Shown one piece after another: positions 41,820 through 49,038 of a stretch of 53,687 nt of DNA (within the stretch, counting starts at the first letter, position 1; the number at the start of each line of letters is the position of its first letter). Both the position numbers and the translations under genes were made by a program. The notes under the pieces are model-generated. The model did not search any database. It was not told where the DNA came from and saw only the letters and a list, made by a program, of their open reading frames with translations. The DNA lies in the NCBI GenBank assembly GCA_946186185.1, contig CAMHMJ010000023.1, forward strand, positions 1 through 53,687, written 5' to 3'. Source of the stretch: an uncultured Treponema sp. Lineage in GTDB: Bacteria > Spirochaetota > Spirochaetia > Treponematales > Treponemataceae.

Positions 41820-41850
41820 CCAGGACGAAAGCCCCGTCCTGGTTGTTATT
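41820..41850. terminator. Bidirectional terminator between convergent genes
   Basis: CCAGGACG (41820-41827) pairs with CGTCCTGG (41835-41842). It is followed by TTGTTATTTTATTT on the plus strand and by TTTATAATTC on the minus strand, serving the HTH gene and the immunity-like gene. Confidence 0.75.
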
Positions 41851-42189
41851 TTATTTGTCATCACCTTTGTGAGGTTGATTCATAAGCTGTTGCATTGCAT
41901 CATTCCAACCATCTTGGTCATATTCGTCCAGATATTTTTCAAGATTTGGAAAATAATCAATAGTTTTTAAATAATCCTTTGCGAGTTGGAATCCATTATC
42001 ATTTCCAAGACTCTTATCTTTCATAAAAGTCTTAAATTCTTCAAAGTAAGCCGGATCTGCAGAAACTTCTTGTTTCCACAGGAATGGATTCATCTCGCTT
42101 AAGAATTGACCAAGAGTTTCGTTTTTATTCTCTTCCCAGCAACTATTCAACATAAGATAAATCAATGAAAAAAACTCAAAATTATTCAT
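41851..42189 (-). CDS. Candidate immunity protein (112 aa, acidic)
   Basis: A small, strongly acidic, helical protein (MNNFEFFSLIYLML... YFPNLEKYLDEYDQDGWNDAMQ). It overlaps the end of the preceding candidate toxin gene by 8 bp and has its own AAGGAG site about 10 bases upstream. Acidic small proteins directly downstream of a toxin-domain gene are the usual layout for polymorphic-toxin immunity genes. I do not recognise the exact family, so the role is inferred from position, size and charge. Confidence 0.6.
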   Translation of the reverse strand: MNNFEFFSLIYLMLNSCWEENKNETLGQFLSEMNPFLWKQEVSADPAYFEEFKTFMKDKSLGNDNGFQLAKDYLKTIDYFPNLEKYLDEYDQDGWNDAMQQLMNQPHKGDDK

Positions 42190-42607
42190 GTTTTATAAAC
42201 TCCTTTTTTCTAAACTCTATAATTGGTATTTCATTACAGTTAAATTCATAAGCTTTAGAAGGTGCGCAAAGGCCAGTATTTGGATTCCAATCAATCGGAG
42301 TCCGATTATAACCTCCATTTTGAATAACGCCATGCCTTACAGTTACCCAATGCTGTCCTCCGTTTCTGCAAGTTTCAACATACCAATCATTACCATGTAT
42401 ATCCGTTCCCATAAAAAGAGATGGATCATTAGCAATTCTTTGTAATGTAGCCCTGTTTCTTGCTGTATTAACTAAATGTCCTCTTGTTCTTCTGAATATA
42501 TGACTTAATTGGCTTGGGTTAGTAGGCAAAGAATTACTTGTAGAAGAATGTCCGCCCCCAGAACTACCAATTGTCCCAGAAAAAAGTCCGCTGCTTTCCT
42601 TGCTCAT
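42182..42607 (-). CDS. Candidate polymorphic-toxin C-terminal domain protein (141 aa)
   Basis: The N-terminus (SSGLFSGTIGSSGGGHSSTSN) is a Gly/Ser linker like those that join toxin tips to carriers. The rest, PTNPSQLSHIFRRTRGHLVNT then LFMGTDIHGNDWYVETC, QHWVTVRHGVIQNGGYN and NPNTGLCAP, resembles toxin domains found at the ends of filamentous haemagglutinin and Rhs-type proteins (G-D-x-x-G-N-x-W-Y ... W-V-x-V-R-x-G-x-I-x-x-G-G-x-N). Which enzymatic class it belongs to I cannot say; an RNase of the BECR type is possible. No secretion or carrier domain is present. It overlaps DUF4417 by 4 bp (ATGA) and the candidate immunity gene by 8 bp. Confidence 0.6.
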   Translation of the reverse strand: MSKESSGLFSGTIGSSGGGHSSTSNSLPTNPSQLSHIFRRTRGHLVNTARNRATLQRIANDPSLFMGTDIHGNDWYVETCRNGGQHWVTVRHGVIQNGGYNRTPIDWNPNTGLCAPSKAYEFNCNEIPIIEFRKKEFIKHE

Positions 42608-43320
42608 TTTGTATCACCGGCAACAGCCTTTTTTCTATTCCTTGCAGTCTTGTATGATTTTACCACAATTCCTTGTGCTTGTAAGTCCTGGAAAAACTTA
42701 TAGCGGGAAGAGCCGTAAACCAGAATAATTTTCGGCTGGAGTTCCTGAACCATCATTTTCAGATAATGCTCATATTCAGGGCGGTTTTCTGAATGTCGTA
42801 AATCACTGGCTATAACGCCAAGACATACAACACTGTTTTTCGGAATTCCCTTAAAACAAATATCTAGTGTATCAGGGCTCCATCTAACGTTATTAATTAC
42901 GTTGATACCCTGTGTTGTACACCAGAAACCAAAGGCTCTCATTCTATAAGTATTCCAAGCCTTTAATGGAGTTGGGAAATCTTTGTAAGTAGAGAAATCT
43001 ACGCTTATAATTCCAGCAAAATGTTTTATTATTTCGATTGCTTTATTGTAATTATTCCATACCCCGCGAGGGCCATCAAACAGCCAGTCATCGCAGTAGA
43101 AACATATATAAGCATCGTGTTTATAACTTGCATTCTGCTTTTTCATTTTGTTATGAATCCTTACTGCTTCAACCCAGGTTATCAGGTCAGTAGGAATCTC
43201 AACTTTTGCAGTAGGACATTCAGGAATATCTCCTTCAGTCCATTTACAATTGCGAACCATAAAGGCATTCCAAATATCGTGAATGCCGTTTCGTTTGCCG
43301 TGATTATGAATTTTCTTCAT
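42604..43320 (-). CDS. DUF4417 protein
   Basis: A 238-residue cytoplasmic protein matching DUF4417 (PF14386) by eye: ICFYCDDWLFDGPRGVWNNY, IISVDFSTYKDFPTPLKAWNTYRMRAFGFWCTTQGINVINNVRW, DICFKGIPKNSVVCLGV and IILVYGSSRYKFF. The family is of unknown function and often sits in mobile or phage-related DNA. AAGGAG precedes the ATG. It is the first gene of an overlapping three-gene operon with the candidate toxin and immunity genes, so it is translationally linked to them. The C-terminus is basic. Confidence 0.75.
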   Translation of the reverse strand: MKKIHNHGKRNGIHDIWNAFMVRNCKWTEGDIPECPTAKVEIPTDLITWVEAVRIHNKMKKQNASYKHDAYICFYCDDWLFDGPRGVWNNYNKAIEIIKHFAGIISVDFSTYKDFPTPLKAWNTYRMRAFGFWCTTQGINVINNVRWSPDTLDICFKGIPKNSVVCLGVIASDLRHSENRPEYEHYLKMMVQELQPKIILVYGSSRYKFFQDLQAQGIVVKSYKTARNRKKAVAGDTK

Positions 43321-43417
43321 ATCGGCTCCTTCCTCTATTTGAGGATTGTAGAGAAATCAACTCATTCAATACGCCTGACATGGAGGGTCTCTAATGATAA
43401 GTTGAAACATTTTACAA

Positions 43418-43522
43418 AAGCCGATAAATTGAAGACGACAATTTGCTGGTACATTTTGTCAGGTCTTCATTTTTCGGCTGACCTTGCCGTTCTAGTATTG
43501 CAGTACTAGAGCGGCTTTTTTT
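43418..43522 (+). ncRNA. Candidate structured small RNA, antisense to the DUF4417 leader
   Basis: AGCCGA (43418-43423) pairs with TCGGCT (43474-43479); inside it GAAGAC pairs with GTCTTC and GACAA with TTGTC, forming a long interrupted stem. A canonical terminator follows: GCCGTTCTAGT (43486-43496) with ACTAGAGCGGC (43505-43515) and seven T. No plus-strand gene lies within 1.6 kb upstream to need this terminator. A convincing promoter was not found, so the 5' end is unknown. Read on the other strand the same stem would be in the DUF4417 operon leader. Confidence 0.45.
43486..43522 (+). terminator. Intrinsic terminator without a preceding coding gene
   Basis: Eleven-base-pair stem with one mismatch, nine-base loop and a TTTTTTT tail, all on the plus strand. 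Confidence 0.8.
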
Positions 43523-43782
43523 ATTGAAGCTATTTCAATTTTGACTCCTTAAAATTATTTACTACAAACAATAAATAATTATCTTTTCTTTATTTGAGCA
43601 AGATTTTAGTGAAATATTGTTTTAAAGCAATGAAAGTTTGTATTTATGGGGAGTACCATTCTAGACATGTAAATAGATATTGTTATATCTTTATACTACA
43701 ACTGACTAGTAAACAATATTTTTAAAATTTAATTAGCTTAATAGTTCTATTGTTAATTCAGATATAAAAAAATTGCAGACCT

Positions 43783-43929
43783 TCAAAGCCAGGTGTTGCG
43801 GGCTGGCGTTTGAAGCCCGCAGAGGGGGTAGCGGAAAAGCAACAAAGCGGAGGAAAGTGACGCTGCATGCAGTGGCGCTTTCTGGAGCGGCTTGCTTTGG
43901 AGCGAGGGGGAGACTTCCCCCTCTTTTTT
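43783..43929 (+). repeat. Dispersed GC-rich hairpin element
   Basis: Stem GCGGGCT/AGCCCGC (43798-43820) with loop GGCGTTTGA, then AGAGGGGGTAGCGGAAAAGC. Next come GACGCTGCATGCAGTGGCGC and the terminator GAGGGGGA-GACT-TCCCCCTC plus TTTTTT (43904-43929). Shares the GCGGGCTGGCGTTTGAAGCCC segment with 44718-44738. Shares GGGGGTAGCGGAAA (inverted) with the elements at 35776 and 52060. Confidence 0.65.
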
Positions 43930-44022
43930 ATTGGATTTTCTTCAGTCGCTGACTGTACCATTGACAATGCCCCAAAATATATATATAAATTGTTATATAA
44001 CATTTTATATATGGAGTAAATT

Positions 44023-44604
44023 ATGAAATTTAAGAAATTATTCGCAGCAATTTCGGTTTTGTTTGTGATGGGCACTTCGGCTTTCGCATTTGATGGTGAA
44101 ACTTTTTGGAGAGAATATGGTGCCGGTCTTAAAGATGGTGATGGTCTTTTTAGTGTAGGTATGGCTTTGGATGCAATGGCTTTTCCTCTTTGGTCTACAT
44201 ACCCTGGAGCATTCTATCTTCCTTTTGTTGAAACAAGCTATGAAAAAATGGTTCACATCAACGATATGCTTCCTTTCAGCTTTGGTGGATACGGCGGCGG
44301 AAACCTTTTGGTTCACAATACTGATGAAGTAAACAGATTTTTTACATGGATCAGAATGGGTGCTCTTGCAAAATACCACTTTAACTTCGATGTTGAAAAC
44401 CTTGATGTTTATGCTGGTGTAAAAATCGGTTTCGATTTTGAAATCTGGCTTGAAGATAATGAAATGCTTAAGAACCACAATCTGTTTAACATTGACTGGA
44501 ACGGTCTTGTTGGAGCGTCCTGGAGATGTACAGACAAATTACTTTTCACAGCTGAATCAGGATATCCGTATCTTTTGGCTTTGAAGCTGACATTTCAGAA
44601 CTAA
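44023..44604 (+). CDS. Small exported barrel-like protein
   Basis: A 193-residue exported protein. The signal peptide MKFKKLFAAISVLFVMGTSAFA is clear. The mature part is rich in aromatic and Gly residues in alternating strands (FSFGGYGGGNLLVH, TWIRMGALAKYHFNFDVENLDVYAGVKIGFDFEIWLE, LFTAESGYPYLLALKLTFQN), as in small outer-membrane barrels or lipocalin-like proteins. ATGGAG lies 7 bases before the ATG. It is a single-gene transcript with its own terminator. I do not recognise the family precisely; a treponemal outer-membrane protein is the best description. Confidence 0.7.
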   Translation: MKFKKLFAAISVLFVMGTSAFAFDGETFWREYGAGLKDGDGLFSVGMALDAMAFPLWSTYPGAFYLPFVETSYEKMVHINDMLPFSFGGYGGGNLLVHNTDEVNRFFTWIRMGALAKYHFNFDVENLDVYAGVKIGFDFEIWLEDNEMLKNHNLFNIDWNGLVGASWRCTDKLLFTAESGYPYLLALKLTFQN

Positions 44605-44630
44605 GTAAGCAATTTTTGAAAACTAGTGAA

Positions 44631-44667
44631 GGCTGTCCACGGGAATTCCTTGTGGGCGGCCTTTTTT
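44631..44667 (+). terminator. Intrinsic terminator of the barrel gene
   Basis: GGCTGTCCAC (44631-44640) pairs with GTGGGCGGCC (44652-44661) with one G-T pair, followed by TTTTTT. Confidence 0.88.
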
Positions 44668-44689
44668 GTTTTAACGGGGATAAGCCGGG

Positions 44690-44770
44690 CGTACATCGCT
44701 TCGCTCGTGCCTTCGGAGCGGGCTGGCGTTTGAAGCCCACAGCCTCACTCAGGGGGAGACTTCCCCTAAC
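44690..44770 (+). repeat. Dispersed GC-rich hairpin element, partial
   Basis: GAGCGGGCTGGCGTTTGAAGCCCACAG (44716-44742) matches 43796-43822 with two changes. It is followed by CCTCACTCAGGGGGA-GACT-TCCCCT, which on the opposite strand matches the start of the 35669 module (CCCCTGAGTGAGGCTG). It lacks the terminator T-run. Confidence 0.6.
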
Positions 44771-44820
44771 TTTGTTTTATCATTAAAATGGAAATATTCT
44801 GAAATTATAAGGAAGCGATT

Positions 44821-45837
44821 GTGCGGGTTTTAGGTATTGAATCAAGCTGTGACGAAACTGCTGCAGCGATTGTTGAAGATGGCAGAAAAATTATCAGTAA
44901 TGTGGTTGCCACTCAAATTCCATTTCATCAGATTTATAAGGGTGTTGTTCCGGAAATTGCCAGCAGAAAACACGCTGAATGGATTCTGCCGGTTGTAAAG
45001 CAGGCTCTTGAGCAGGCGGACATGACCATTGATCAGGTGGATGCCATTGCGGCTACCAACCGTCCGGGGCTTATGGGCTCTCTGCTGGTTGGTCTTACCT
45101 TTGGAAAAACTCTTGCCTGGGCGAACAATAAGCCTTTTGTTGCAGTGAATCACATGCTGGGTCACCTGTATGCCGCTCATCTTGAAAACGACATTCCTTA
45201 TCCCTATCTTGGACTTCTGGTTTCCGGCGGTCACACCATCATCTGCAAGGTTTCCGGTTTTGACGATATTGAAGTTTTAGGCACCACCGTTGATGATTCA
45301 GTTGGTGAAGCCTTTGATAAGGTTGCAAAATTTTACGGTCTGGGTTATCCGGGAGGCGTAATCGTTGATAATCTTGCAAAGAAGGGCGATGCCGCTGCCG
45401 CAAGTTTTCCGGTTCCGCGTCTGGACGGAGAAGAGCACCGTTACGATATGAGTTTCAGCGGCCTGAAAACCGCCGTTATTCACCAGTGCGACATGTTCTG
45501 GAAGCCGGGCTACGAGCATTCCGTTGAAAATATGTGTGCCGCATTCCAGGAAACCGCCTGCCGTACCCTTACTTCCCGGCTTTTCAGGGCGGTGGACGAT
45601 ACCGGTCTTAAAACCATAGTTGCCGGCGGTGGTGTTGCGGCCAATTCCCGCCTGCGTGCAATTCTTGCTGAGCGTAAGGATTTGAACTGCATCTTCCCGC
45701 CGTTAAAGCTCTGCGGCGATAACGGAGCAATGATTGCGGGGGTGGGCTATCACTTTTTGATGCGGGGCGACCGTTCTCCTTGGAACACCACCGCCTCTGC
45801 CCGAATCCCGCAGTTCAAGCGTGGCTTAAAGAGGTAG
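44821..45837 (+). CDS. tsaD: tRNA N6-threonylcarbamoyladenosine synthase subunit TsaD
   Basis: A 338-residue Kae1/YgjD protein. GIESSCDETAAAIVE opens the ASKHA fold, metal-binding H111 and H115 lie in NHMLGHLYAAH, and VSGGHT, DDSVGEAFDKVAKFYGLGYPGG, MSFSGLKTA and the C-terminal GGVAANSRLR / CGDNGAMIA motifs are intact. With TsaB and TsaE it transfers the threonylcarbamoyl group to A37 of ANN-decoding tRNAs. Start is GTG 44821 after AAGGAAGCGATT. Length is full. tsaB and tsaE are not in the window. Confidence 0.96.
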   Translation: MRVLGIESSCDETAAAIVEDGRKIISNVVATQIPFHQIYKGVVPEIASRKHAEWILPVVKQALEQADMTIDQVDAIAATNRPGLMGSLLVGLTFGKTLAWANNKPFVAVNHMLGHLYAAHLENDIPYPYLGLLVSGGHTIICKVSGFDDIEVLGTTVDDSVGEAFDKVAKFYGLGYPGGVIVDNLAKKGDAAAASFPVPRLDGEEHRYDMSFSGLKTAVIHQCDMFWKPGYEHSVENMCAAFQETACRTLTSRLFRAVDDTGLKTIVAGGGVAANSRLRAILAERKDLNCIFPPLKLCGDNGAMIAGVGYHFLMRGDRSPWNTTASARIPQFKRGLKR

Positions 45838-45925
45838 ATGTACGAGGCGCGCTGAATGAGCGCGGGGTTGCGTTCCGATTTGTTGTTGCGCGGGGTTAGT
45901 GCCGGAGTTTCGCTGGAGGTAAAAA

Positions 45926-46816
45926 ATGCGTCTGAATGAGTTGAATTACGGAATCGTTGGTCTTGGAATTATGGGCGGTTCCTTTGCAAAATCTATCCGG
46001 GAAAATATTCTTTCAACCGAGGATTCTACGGGAAAAATCTACGCCTGTAACCGAAGTCAGGCCAGTCTTTCCATGGCCATGAACGACGGTGTGGTGGACG
46101 GCGTTTTCACTTCGCCGGAAGTGGACAAAATGCTCTGCCTTTGCGACGTGGTTTTTATCTGCCTGTACCCAAATGCTACGCTGGAATTTATGCGTGAACA
46201 CAAGGAATCCTTCAAATCCGGCGCAATCGTTACCGATATTTCCGGCGTGAAGGGGATTTTTGAAAGGTCTCTTCCTTCAATTCTGCGGGAGGACGTTGAT
46301 TTTATCATCGGGCATCCTATGGCCGGCGGTGAAAAGGAAGGTTACGCCGCCTCCAATGCGAAGTTTTTTGTAAATCACAATTATATCCTGATTCCCCAGG
46401 ATTATAATAGAAAAGAAAATCTAGAACTGATGCGTTCCCTGGTGAGCGCCATGGGTTTTACCCGGATTACGGAAACTACCTGCGACATTCACGACTACAA
46501 AATCGGTTTTACAAGCCAGCTGTGCCATGTAATCGCTAGTGCCCTCGTTCAGTCTGCGCCGGACAGCCAGATTACGGCTTTTGGCGGCGGAAGCTTTGAG
46601 GACCTGACCCGCATCGCCCTGATTAACGCTCCTCTCTGGTCTGAGCTTTTTATTTCCAATAAGGAAAAGCTCTGCGGTCACATCGATTCCTTTGTGGCCC
46701 AGATGGAAAAAATGAAGGAGCTGATTCAGACTGAGGATTCTGAAGGTCTTAAGGCGTACCTGAGCGATGTTCGCGAAAAGCGGATTTCCATGGGCTCGAT
46801 TCAGACGAAAAAATAG
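45926..46816 (+). CDS. Prephenate/arogenate dehydrogenase
   Basis: A 296-residue TyrA-type enzyme. The NAD(P)-binding motif GIVGLGIMGGSFAKSI is at about 9-24. VVFICLYPNATLEF, ITDISGVKG, FIIGHPMAGGEKEGYAASN (H-x-x-x-G active-site segment) and ITETTCDIHDYKIGFTSQLCHVIASAL are typical of the family. It oxidatively decarboxylates prephenate or arogenate for tyrosine synthesis. No fused chorismate mutase or ACT domain is present. TGGAGG lies 7 bp upstream of the ATG. It may be co-transcribed with tsaD, 88 bp upstream. Confidence 0.9.
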   Translation: MRLNELNYGIVGLGIMGGSFAKSIRENILSTEDSTGKIYACNRSQASLSMAMNDGVVDGVFTSPEVDKMLCLCDVVFICLYPNATLEFMREHKESFKSGAIVTDISGVKGIFERSLPSILREDVDFIIGHPMAGGEKEGYAASNAKFFVNHNYILIPQDYNRKENLELMRSLVSAMGFTRITETTCDIHDYKIGFTSQLCHVIASALVQSAPDSQITAFGGGSFEDLTRIALINAPLWSELFISNKEKLCGHIDSFVAQMEKMKELIQTEDSEGLKAYLSDVREKRISMGSIQTKK

Positions 46817-46845
46817 AAAAATTTTGAAAATCCCCTGTTTTACTC

Positions 46846-46875
46846 TTGACAGAGTGGGCAAAAAAATAGTATAAA
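46846..46875 (+). promoter_or_regulatory. Sigma70 promoter of tRNA-Glu
   Basis: Perfect TTGACA (46846-46851), 18-bp spacer, TATAAA (46870-46875), ending 15 bp before the tRNA 5' end. Confidence 0.85.
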
Positions 46876-46890
46876 CACATACACTTTTAA

Positions 46891-46962
46891 GTCTCCTTCG
46901 TCTAGTGGTTAGGACATCGGGTTTTCATCCCGACAACATGGGTTCAATTCCCGTAGGAGATG
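46891..46962 (+). tRNA. tRNA-Glu (anticodon TTC)
   Basis: A full cloverleaf can be drawn by eye. The acceptor stem is GTCTCCT/AGGAGAT and the D arm holds TAGTGGTTAGGA. The anticodon stem is TCGGG/CCCGA around TTTTCAT, with TTC as anticodon. The T arm is ATGGG-TTCAATT-CCCGT. Discriminator base is G. CCA is not encoded. It has its own promoter and terminator. Confidence 0.97.
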
Positions 46963-46965
46963 CTC

Positions 46966-46993
46966 AAGGCCGGATGAATGTCCGGCCTTTTTT
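46966..46993 (+). terminator. Intrinsic terminator of tRNA-Glu
   Basis: AAGGCCGG-ATGAATGT-CCGGCCTT followed by a T-run. It begins 4 bp after the tRNA end. Confidence 0.92.
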
Positions 46994-47021
46994 TATATGG
47001 TAATTCTTGGAAGGCGCTGAT

Positions 47022-48941
47022 ATGGAAAAGAAAGAATTAATTACAATCCGAGACTGCAGAATCGAGGACGGACGACAGGTTCTCCTTCAGAATGTTTCCT
47101 GGACAATGAAAACCAACGAAGCCTGGCTTTTGATTGGCCCAAACGGCGGCGGAAAAGCGGATTTTCTTGCAGCCCTTACAAGCGGCGTGTCGGCAGGTGG
47201 CTCCGGTTCTGCGGGTGCAGGCGGATCGTCAAGCGGCGCAGGTTATCTTGCAGGGGGTTCAAAGCGCTTTGTTCCAAATGCGTGTGCTTCCAACAATGGC
47301 ACTTCTGCCGGCAGTGCAGGGGTTTCCGGTACTGCCCTTTACGCCAATGTTTTTGACGGTTCTGTGGAAGTTGTTTCCCTTGAGCGAGCTGCCCGCCTTA
47401 TTCAGGAAGAGCGGGAAAACGATGAAAGTGAATTTATTGAGGGTGGCGTCGATATAGGCCGAACCGGACGGGTTTTTATTGCTGAGGCACTTTGCGGAAA
47501 AATCAAGCGAAACCTTGAAACTGCCGCTTCTCCGAAAGCAGCCTTGTCAGAATTGCCGGAGGTTGCCCGAACCCTTGAAAATCTCCCGGAAATAAAGCTT
47601 TGCGGCGTTGAAAAGATTCTTGACCGTGGACTTAAATATATGTCCACTGGCGAAATCCGCCGTACCCTCCTTGCCCGGGCTCTTTTTTCACGAAAAAAAC
47701 TCCTTGTTTTGAGCGACCCATTCGCCGGACTGGATGTTGAAAGCCGCCGCATTCTTCTTGAGTTCTTTAATACCATCGCCCGCCGCCAGCTTGGTAGTCA
47801 GTCTGGTTCGGCTCAGGCGAGTACTGCTGCGTCTGGGGCGGCTCAGGCAAATGAAGGTCAGGCAGTTAAGGCTACTGCAGCTCCGGAGGAAAGTGCTTTG
47901 CCCCGCATTATTCTCTGTATGGAGCGCTATGTTGAGATTCCGGATTCCATTACTCACGTTCTTGAGTTTTCAAAGGGGGAAGTGAGTTTCTGCGGCGAAC
48001 GAAAGGATTACGAAGCTCTTCTGGAAAAACGAAAAGCTGAAAACAGCGGAGCACTTGAAGCTGAACGCCGGGAATTCAGAAAGCAGGTGATTGAAATGAG
48101 CCGGGAAGTTGACCGGATTATGGGCGTGGATGATTCTGTTTTTGTGCTGAACACATGTAGTGCCGAAAGCGGAACTGGCTCCGGTGATGGCGCAGACAGC
48201 GGCACTTCAGGCAGTTCCGGCAATCTCTCTGAAAAAATGCAGTCCGTCAATCTTATTGAAATGCACGATGTGAATGTGGGCTGGGGCGAAACCCGGGTTC
48301 TACGCAATCTGAACTGGACTCTCAAAAAGGGGGAACACTGGCTTATCCGCGGACCAAACGGTTCCGGAAAAACAACCTTCCTTGAACTTATTACCGGGGA
48401 TAATCCTCAGGTTTTCTGCAACGATATAAAGCTCTTTGGCGCACGCCGTGGTTCCGGGGAAACAATCTGGGATATCAAGCACAGGCTGGGAATTGTTTCC
48501 TACCGCCTTCATGTTGAGTACAGAATGCTGGGCTGTTCTCTGCGGGAAGTAATAATGTCCGGTTTCCATGATTCAATCGGGCTTTACCAGACCCCGGGAG
48601 AGGTTGAACTTGAGGCCGCTGAAAAATGGTTAAAGCTGGGCGGTTTTGAAGGCCGGGGAAGAGAATCCTTTAATTCCTTGAGTTACGGTGAACAGCGTGC
48701 AATCCTGATTTTGCGTGCAGCCGTAAAATGTCCGCCGGTTATGATTCTGGATGAGCCGTGTCACGGATTGGACGATTCCTTCCGGGAAAAAATACTTTCT
48801 CTTCTGGAAATAATTGCAGAGAGCGGAACCACAACCCTGCTTCATGTAACCCATGAGGAGTCAGAAGTTCTTGCCTGCGAGCATCATGTGCTGCAGCTGC
48901 TTCCGGGTGAAGACCCGATGTACAGAATCGAAACGAGGTAA
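47022..48941 (+). CDS. Double ABC ATPase, ModF-like, with degenerate first domain
   Basis: A 639-residue protein with two nucleotide-binding domains and no membrane segment. Domain 1 has Walker A GPNGGGKAD (the S/T after GK is Ala), a signature YMSTGE and Walker B LLVLSDPFAGLD (LSD where the family has LDE). Domain 2 is intact: GPNGSGKTT, SYGEQRA, MILDEPCHGLD, H-loop LHVTHEESE. Three Ser/Gly/Ala-rich insertions interrupt it (about residues 55-100, 245-275 and 375-395). The overall plan resembles ModF/PhrA, linked to molybdate uptake, but no modABC genes are nearby. AAGG lies before the ATG at 47022. Whether it energises transport or acts as a soluble ABC-F-like protein is unclear. Confidence 0.75.
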   Translation: MEKKELITIRDCRIEDGRQVLLQNVSWTMKTNEAWLLIGPNGGGKADFLAALTSGVSAGGSGSAGAGGSSSGAGYLAGGSKRFVPNACASNNGTSAGSAGVSGTALYANVFDGSVEVVSLERAARLIQEERENDESEFIEGGVDIGRTGRVFIAEALCGKIKRNLETAASPKAALSELPEVARTLENLPEIKLCGVEKILDRGLKYMSTGEIRRTLLARALFSRKKLLVLSDPFAGLDVESRRILLEFFNTIARRQLGSQSGSAQASTAASGAAQANEGQAVKATAAPEESALPRIILCMERYVEIPDSITHVLEFSKGEVSFCGERKDYEALLEKRKAENSGALEAERREFRKQVIEMSREVDRIMGVDDSVFVLNTCSAESGTGSGDGADSGTSGSSGNLSEKMQSVNLIEMHDVNVGWGETRVLRNLNWTLKKGEHWLIRGPNGSGKTTFLELITGDNPQVFCNDIKLFGARRGSGETIWDIKHRLGIVSYRLHVEYRMLGCSLREVIMSGFHDSIGLYQTPGEVELEAAEKWLKLGGFEGRGRESFNSLSYGEQRAILILRAAVKCPPVMILDEPCHGLDDSFREKILSLLEIIAESGTTTLLHVTHEESEVLACEHHVLQLLPGEDPMYRIETR

Positions 48942-49038
48942 CGGGAAAGACCGCCGCAGATACGAAGTATGACATTCACCGCGGTGACCCGCGCCTGTTC
49001 TGTGGGTGGCGCAACATTGTAATTTGCTGCAGTGCAGT
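48942..49038. other. Convergent gap with palindrome
   Basis: TCACCGCGGTGA (48976-48987) is a perfect 12-bp palindrome, and GCGCC (48991-48995) can pair with GGCGC (49008-49012). No T-run follows either. The region separates the ModF-like gene from the convergent prs gene and may contribute to transcript ends. Confidence 0.35.

Larger units (their letters stand above)
43321..44022. other. 702-bp intergenic region: candidate RNA, AT-rich spacer and GC-rich element
   Basis: 43321-43522 contains a long stem and a plus-strand terminator that can be read as a small RNA opposite the DUF4417 leader. 43523-43780 is AT-rich and shows only a 31-codon frame without support. 43783-43929 is a copy of the dispersed GC-rich hairpin family. 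43930-44022 is AT-rich and presumably holds the promoter of the barrel gene. Confidence 0.6.

Noticed and set aside
41404..43320. A retron (structured RNA plus reverse transcriptase)
   Set aside because: The candidate RNA at 43418-43522 has no reverse-transcriptase gene nearby, and its orientation relative to the operon is wrong.
43021..43509. A 162-codon plus-strand frame overlapping DUF4417
   Set aside because: It lies opposite the DUF4417 gene and its leader, has no ribosome-binding site, and its composition is that of a shadow frame.
43634..43729. A 31-codon frame in the AT-rich spacer (begins MKVCIYGEY)
   Set aside because: No ribosome-binding site, no neighbours, and length expected by chance in such sequence.
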